A DNA stretch of 19,894 bases from Zygnema cylindricum. Taxonomy: Eukaryota > Streptophyta > Zygnematophyceae > Zygnematales > Zygnemataceae. This document shows positions 15,389 to 19,894 of this stretch, piece by piece; within the stretch, counting starts at the first letter, position 1; each line of letters opens with the position of its first letter. The notes beneath the pieces are model-generated. The model did no database searches and had not been told where the DNA came from. It saw only the letters and a list, made by a program, of their open reading frames with translations. The position numbers and the translations under genes were made by a program. The DNA lies in NCBI GenBank assembly GCA_037447655.1, contig JBBHKE010000300.1, positions 47,903 to 67,796 on the forward strand, written 5' to 3'.

Positions 15389-18300
15389 GTAAGTATTCAG
15401 TTCCTTGTAATTTATGACTTATTAAGAATATTCAGTTTCTTATTATTTATCACTCATTATAAGAATTTAGTTCCTTATTATTTATGACTTATTATAAGTA
15501 TTCAATTCCTTGTCATTTATGACCTGATACAAGAATTCGCTCCCTTGTTATTATGACTTATTATTTACAAAGCTTTGTGCACGTTTTGGCCTTCATAGCA
15601 GGTCCAAGCAGAAATTATATTTTCCACGTTACCATATTTAGGAACGTTACCGCATTTTGCCAGCTTGGTGTTCATCTGTTTTCCTTAATATTCACGTGCT
15701 ATTCATTATTTGACTTTAATTTTTTTTACTTGGATATCTTATATGTAAGCCGCACATTTATAATTGGCTTTGTATGACTTGCATTTTGTTATGCTCACCG
15801 CTTTAGATTTAACCGGTGCAAAAATGTTCTAATCTCATCGCTGTTTTGTGTTGTTTATGCTGCTGACATTTCCTCCTCCTCCTCCTCCTCCTCTTTCTCC
15901 TCCTCCTCCGCCTCCTCTTTCTCCTCCTCCTGCTATGCTCCTGCTCCTGCTCCTACTGGTTAAGGTTTTAAGATAATTAGGGTTTGGCTCCTTAACCTTT
16001 TTAAAGGGAGTCAAAATAACATTCCTTAAGTATTGCTTTAACTTTTCTTTGACTTTCCTTTAACTTTCTTTAAACGTTAACTTTTCTTTAACTTTTTTTT
16101 AACTTTCCTTGAACTTCAACTCTCCTTTAATCCGAAATTGCATCTTGATGCTGTTTCAGGGAGGTCGGACTCGAACGCTCAAGTCCATCAGAACCTCAAA
16201 CAATAGTCAAAGGGGAAGCTTGTCGAGTGATTCCAAACGTGCGGAAACAGCATTGGCCACCAACAGCAATAATAGTAGTATGCCTGTACTTCACCGTGTT
16301 GCGGAGTAAGTTGACTTTGACTTTTTTTTATAACAAAGTAAATACAAGTTTTGACTTTTTTATAGTAAAGTCAGTACGAAGAGTGATTTAGGCCTAAAAC
16401 TTGAATAGCTGTTTTGAAGGCTAAATAATAACAACAACATGTGCCTTTACTTCACCGTGTTGCTGCATAAGTTGGTTTTGACTTTTTAATAGTTAAGTTA
16501 GTACGAAGTTTGATTTATCCTAAGAGTGGAACCATTTTTCTGTAGGGTAAATATTACATGAGCACAGACGTAGAAAACAGCTCTGTTCCGCGGCACAGAA
16601 AAACCTCTTGTAGCTGGAATTATTGCACTGCCAATGCTTGACAATGCACAAAAGCTGATTTGATTTCTCATTTAATGTTTGTTGCAATGACAGCACATTT
16701 GATGAATATTTGTTTTTTTCATTTTCAGTTTGTTGTGGCTCGTGTGCTTCCTCGTCTCTATCTCATGAAATAAGATAGTTTTTGAAGTGTCACTCCTTTA
16801 AAATTCTGTTTTCTTTCTCATTTTCTCAAGTTTTCTGTCATGTTTTGCATTTTCCGGCTTGACACAAGAAAAAACACTGTTTTAATGATTGTTTTCTCCT
16901 TGTTTGTCATGTGAAAATGCTCAAAGCGGATGCGTTATCATTGCTTGCAGATATCATGTACATTTAGTTTGAAAAGGCATTCTTGTTGATAGCGTGCAGA
17001 GCAACTGAAAAAAAAATATTAACCATGGAAAGCAGTTACCTTAGCACTATACTTTGCCCTGATACTTTTTTTCAAGAGATGCCAAGTTCTATGCAAAGCA
17101 TTCATTAATCATGTCATGAAATATCCACATTTATCTTTTGGGGGTCAGGCCCCTTCCCACCTTTGGTCCATAATTTTGCGAAATAAATTGGAAGCGCTAG
17201 ATATGGTTATACCATAAAATAAGCGACTGGAAGAAGTAAACAAATAAAAGACTCTCTCTCTCTCTCTACCTCCCCTCTCTCTTTATCTCTCCCCCCCTCT
17301 CTCTCTCTCACTGAGTTACTCTGTCCCTTCTCTGTTTTTGTGCCTGTTTTGCAAACAGAGGGGAAACGCTGTGGGATATTGCTTGGGAACACAACACGAG
17401 TCTTACTGCACTTATGAGAATTAACGGAATTGATGATGGAAACTTCGTTATGGCGGAAACCACCTTGGTCATTCCACCTCCTTCACCAAAATCTCCACCT
17501 CCTTCGTTTTCAGGTTTTGGAAATCGCTTCCAAAAAAGACTGACGAAGAGCAGATTTGCACGCTCTCGCGAAAGACAGCAAGAGTCAGAGGCAGTAAGTT
17601 GAAGGTCCATACGACTATTTTTTAATGTTGGATTGTAGTTTTAGGATTTTCCTCAGTAGACCCTCCTCCCCCCATCCTTTGACCTGGCCTCCTTCTTCCC
17701 CCCTCCCACCCTTCATTTCCTGTCGCAATCTCCCTCCCTTCCTATTTCCGACGCTTGTCTCTGTCCCTCTCCTCTCTGTGTCTCTCTCTCTTCCTCAGGC
17801 TCCCTTCCCTACGGGGTCAAGCTTAGAGATATGCAAGTAAATGGCATGTAGTGAAGTTGCAAAACGACCATTTTCATTTGCGGAGAACAACAATCGTACT
17901 GATTTTGTAGCTCTGATGAAATGCTAAAAGTGTCATGGACATATGCATGATAACTGCTAATTTCCGCCTTTTTTTCTCACAAAATGTCCCTTTCTTTCTG
18001 CCTAATGGTCCTTTATTTTGTTTTGATTTGTCTTTAGAGGGACTTGTGTTGCCATAATACCTTCACTATTTTTTTTGCCTTAGAAACTAACTTTAGGGGG
18101 GATTAGTCCTGAGCAAGGAATGACGCAAAAATAGAAACGGATTTTTAAAAACCAGACTGACTTAATAGCTTCTATGTGGAAAGTGAAACATTTTAGGTTA
18201 CACCGTGAATCGCTATCAGCCTTAACAACAGTAATTCAGTGCCGGGTTATTTGGCCACTGAATACAAAATAGCATTAATACTACTAGTTTTTTTCTTAAC

Positions 18301-19841
18301 GACAGTTTTGCAAGCAGTGAAATTTTCCACATCGGGCGAACCTAAATTAGAATCTATAACAGTGAACCTAGTAATGTCCACGCTATATATTTCTAAATAC
18401 TACTAGCGATTCATAGTGTAGTGTAACAAAGCCAAGAACGACAGTTAGATTGAATCAAATACAGTGTAGGGAATGTTGCTTGAACTTGAACTTTTGACAA
18501 ATGATATGCCACCTTATAAATAGACTTCATTGCCTGTAGCTATTAGAGTTATTCACTCTAATTCGAGCTTTTCTTTTTCTTGACATATTATCATTAATTA
18601 GTGTTAATAACACCTTTTATTTTACTGACCCATAATGAGCCATGTGGCAAAACATGATTAATGTCGCTAATTGTAATAAAGAGTTGCTCTAAAAAATTGC
18701 TAACTCTGATCGCGACCGGCGATGTAGTCTTTTGAGCTTTTCCTAAATGACTCCAAGTTTTTATTTCATAGTTTTTCTTTAGAGGTCATGTTAAACAGTT
18801 GAGTTGTGAAGAGGTAATATTGCTGGGGATTCGAAAGCTATTTTCACCTCAAATTTGTGTATTGGTCGATTTTTCAGTGTTTACATCCTCCTTTCTTTCT
18901 GGCTATTGGGAACTTTTATAGCTTTCTTTTCCATAGGTATCGGCTGGTTGATCTGTTCAGCGGTTTTAAGCAACTGTGTTTGCTGATTTCCTTTCTCCTT
19001 TTCATGCCTCTAGATATATTTTTTCATTTACCCTTTCTTTATTTTCTCTTCTTCTGTCTGGGTATTGTTTGTTTTATCTTCTGTTTTTCATTTATTTACA
19101 TATCTCTTAACTCTCTTTATCTCTCTCTGTCTCGGTCGCAGGGGAACAACCAGGAATTGGGGACAGCCACAAATGATGAGAAGAGTTCTATGTCAGTTTC
19201 AGCAGAAACTGCAAATCACCATCCTCCTTTTGCTCAGTACATATCAACCGCAGGCAAGGTGATAATTCTTTCCAAAATAAAATGAGATGAAAATGTTGCA
19301 TCAGTGTAAAAAGGTAAAAAAAAAAATCGTTTAATGTATTGAAATCACAGGACACTAAAACATTGTGCATGACTTCTTGATGGGTATTAAATTGTTAGTT
19401 CCTTTCAATCTATTTCTCCAGTGTGATTTGAGTAACAATTTTTTTTCTCTGTAGTTCTTGCTGTAAGTTATATCACAGATGCAGCAAGAAATAAAGTTGA
19501 CACACCGAAGAGTGTGCATAGTGCGGAAAACCCTGAAACTGTCTTTCCACTTTACAAAATGATCTATTTTTTTTTTTTTTAATTGTCTGTTTGGACTTTT
19601 TTGTGCCGGACTGCAGGTCGCTGGTACCCTCTTGGGACTTGCTTTTGTTTTTGCAGTTTTGAAACAAATGGTTAGGCGGTTGATAGGCATTTTGGAGGCA
19701 AGAAGGAGAGAACATGAATTAGCGCAGGCAGCAAATCAGCAGAGCATGAAAATTACAAAGGCACGGTTTGGAAAGGCTCTAAAGATAGATAGAGGTTTAC
19801 GAGAAGCGGCGAATCAGGGCAGACCCAGTCTTCGCACTCAG
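14906..19841 (+). CDS. LysM-domain membrane protein, 5 exons visible, 3' end outside the window
   Basis: Exons 14906-15388, 16160-16305, 17359-17593, 19142-19258 and 19617-19841 join in frame to 402 residues and continue past the window. Residues 1-200 are Ser/Thr-rich and probably disordered. One LysM domain spans about 204-249 (HRVAEGETLWDIAWEHNTS, then LTALMRINGID and LVIP), with the GxTLWxIA and MRINGI hallmarks. A Pro-rich PPPSPKSPPP linker and a basic stretch follow, then a predicted TM helix about 328-342 (VAGTLLGLAFVFAVL), then KQMVRRL and a charged, probably coiled-coil tail. LysM binds N-acetylglucosamine polymers in many proteins, but eukaryotic intracellular LysM proteins (LYSMD3/4 have LysM plus TM) have other roles. 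There is no N-terminal signal peptide. Function not assigned. Confidence 0.85.
15389..15565 (+). repeat. ~35-bp minisatellite, about 5 units, starting at the exon 1 donor
   Basis: Units begin with AAG(T/A)AT.. at 15391, 15424, 15461, 15496 and 15531 (spacing 33, 37, 35, 35). Each has a core like TTCAGTTCCTT followed by ATTTATGACTTATTA. The first unit includes the GTAAGTATT splice donor. Confidence 0.85.
15566..16159 (+). repeat. Rest of LysM intron 1: (TCC)n and TTTAACTTTCC repeats
   Basis: A (TCC)n tract with TTTCTCC and TGCTCC variants spans about 15868-15955. A perfect 8-bp inverted repeat GGTTAAGG/CCTTAACC sits at 15958-15965 and 15990-15997. ~11-bp TTTAACTTTCC-like repeats (about 16028-16131) form the pyrimidine tract before the acceptor GTTTCAG (16159). 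Confidence 0.8.
16160..16305 (+). CDS. LysM gene exon 2 (basic/Ser-rich, start of LysM)
   Basis: Encodes GGRTRTLKSIRTSNN through MPVLHRVA plus two bases of Glu210; donor GCGGA|GTAAGT. VLHRVAE is the first LysM strand. The 3' end of this exon has a decayed copy downstream at 16441. Confidence 0.88.
16306..17358 (+). other. LysM gene intron 2
   Basis: 1053 nt. It begins with the duplicated exon-end segment (to about 16522), then AT-rich DNA with nothing recognisable to about 17240, and a CT-rich tract (about 17248-17335) ahead of the acceptor TTGCAAACAG. Confidence 0.8.
16441..16522 (+). repeat. Decayed copy of exon 2 end plus donor region
   Basis: GTGCCTTTACTTCACCGTGTTGCTG (shown in part) matches exon 2 from 16282 (GCCTGTACTTCACCGTGTTG). 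GTAAGTTGACTTTGAC corresponds to ATAAGTTGGTTTTGAC, so the donor G is lost. AGTACGAA.TTTGATTTA.CCTA is also shared with 16372-16395. The copy would read VPLLHRVAA then stop. Confidence 0.85.
17359..17593 (+). CDS. LysM gene exon 3 (bulk of LysM, Pro-rich linker)
   Basis: Completes Glu210, then GETLWDIAWEHNTSLTALMR, INGIDDGNFVMAETTLVIPP and a PSPKSPPPSFSG linker, ending in a basic stretch FARSRERQQESEA at donor GTAAGT. The acceptor CAAACAG is the site that restores VAEGETLWDIA. Confidence 0.93.
17799..17836 (+). other. Possible 38-nt cassette (poison) exon
   Basis: TCTCTCTCTCTTCCTCAG is a strong acceptor ending at 17798, and ATATGCAA|GTAAAT a fair donor at 17837. It reads APFPTGSSLEIC. Its 38 nt would shift exon 4 into a frame that stops at the exon 4 donor (AGG TGA), removing the TM helix. 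Confidence 0.3.
18201..18418. mobile_element. Foldback MITE copy 3, in LysM gene intron 3
   Basis: Begins CACCGTGAATCGCTATCAG and ends CTAGCGATTCATAGTG, flanked by TA at 18199-18200 and 18419-18420. 218 bp, almost the same length as copy 2, but the interior is more diverged. Ends share GAATCGCTA in inverted orientation. Confidence 0.75.
19142..19258 (+). CDS. LysM gene exon 4
   Basis: 39 codons, GNNQELGTATNDEKSSMSV through AQYISTAGK; acceptor CGGTCGCAG, donor AAG|GTGATA, phase 0. A hydrophilic linker leading to the TM helix. Exon choice rests on phase match with exons 3 and 5. Confidence 0.75.
19259..19616 (+). other. LysM gene intron 4
   Basis: 358 nt, AT-rich with an A-run near 19319 and a T-run near 19568; no gene seen. 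The acceptor is GGACTGCAG. Confidence 0.75.
19617..19841 (+). CDS. LysM gene exon 5 (TM helix and basic tail)
   Basis: 75 codons: VAGTLLGLAFVFAVL (predicted membrane helix), KQMVRRLIGILEARRREHE, then AQAANQQSMKITKARFGKAL and more, to LRTQ at donor GTTTGC. Many Arg/Lys right after the helix suggest the tail is cytosolic (positive-inside rule). The window ends 53 nt into the next intron, in a C run that may be an assembly edge. Confidence 0.85.
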
Positions 19842-19894
19842 GTTTGCTTTTCACCTACCTACTTCATTTTGCACCTTTCTCTGCCCCCCCCCCC

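Larger units (their letters stand above)
17594..19141 (+). other. LysM gene intron 3
   Basis: 1548 nt. It contains a C-rich pyrimidine tract (17643-17798), a possible 38-nt cassette exon (17799-17836), MITE copy 3 (18201-18418) and AT-rich DNA. The frame at 18857-19141 is the pyrimidine-rich intron end, not protein. Confidence 0.8.

Noticed and set aside
17207-17610. Minus-strand frames opposite LysM exon 3
   Set aside because: They are antisense shadows of the LysM exon, which has clear domain conservation and splice sites.
19883-19894. Poly-C end of the window
   Set aside because: Probably a sequence or assembly edge within an intron, not a feature.

Overview
The window is nuclear DNA from an intron-rich eukaryote, AT-rich outside the exons. 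It holds parts of three spliced protein-coding genes, all resolved by joining short conserved reading frames across GT-AG introns. There is no operon structure, no ribosome-binding-site logic and no CRISPR array. A protist or alga fits best, possibly a stramenopile (weak inference from the style of the MTR4 helicase core and the long, repeat-filled introns). I cannot name the species.

Layout. (1) 56-4345, minus strand: the 5' half of an MTR4/Ski2-like exosome RNA helicase, with four exons visible and the gene leaving the window at base 1. (2) 4346-5686: a 1.3 kb divergent spacer with telo-box-like motifs next to MTR4 and a TGACGG-rich imperfect repeat. (3) 5687-10638, plus strand: an FKBP2-like, ER-targeted peptidyl-prolyl isomerase with a signal peptide and six recognisable exons. 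The junction that should encode the loop after LGYG cannot be found. (4) 10639-14905: gene-poor DNA with an ATCGATA-rich putative transposon relic, a tRNA-like Pol III box pair and one copy of a foldback MITE. (5) 14906 to the window end, plus strand: a Ser-rich protein with one LysM domain, a later transmembrane helix and a basic helical tail. Five exons are visible and the gene leaves the window on the right.

Mobile DNA: three copies of one TA-flanked foldback element (terminal motif CACCGTGTATCGCTAT) lie at 5964-6304, 13792-14008 and 18201-18418, two in introns and one between genes. I see no transposase.

The most interesting structural theme is that tandem duplications sit on or beside splice sites: a 46-bp duplication carrying an MTR4 acceptor, a 17-bp array ending on an MTR4 donor, a ~35-bp minisatellite starting at a LysM-gene donor, a decayed copy of the LysM exon 2 end plus its donor, and repeated decoy acceptors in FKBP intron 2. 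Other leads are AATAAA signals within or against perfect 8-bp hairpins at two possible FKBP 3' ends, and complementary CT/GA tracts flanking an in-frame FKBP exon. The three genes have unrelated roles (nuclear RNA surveillance, ER protein folding, a membrane LysM protein), and nothing here suggests one pathway.
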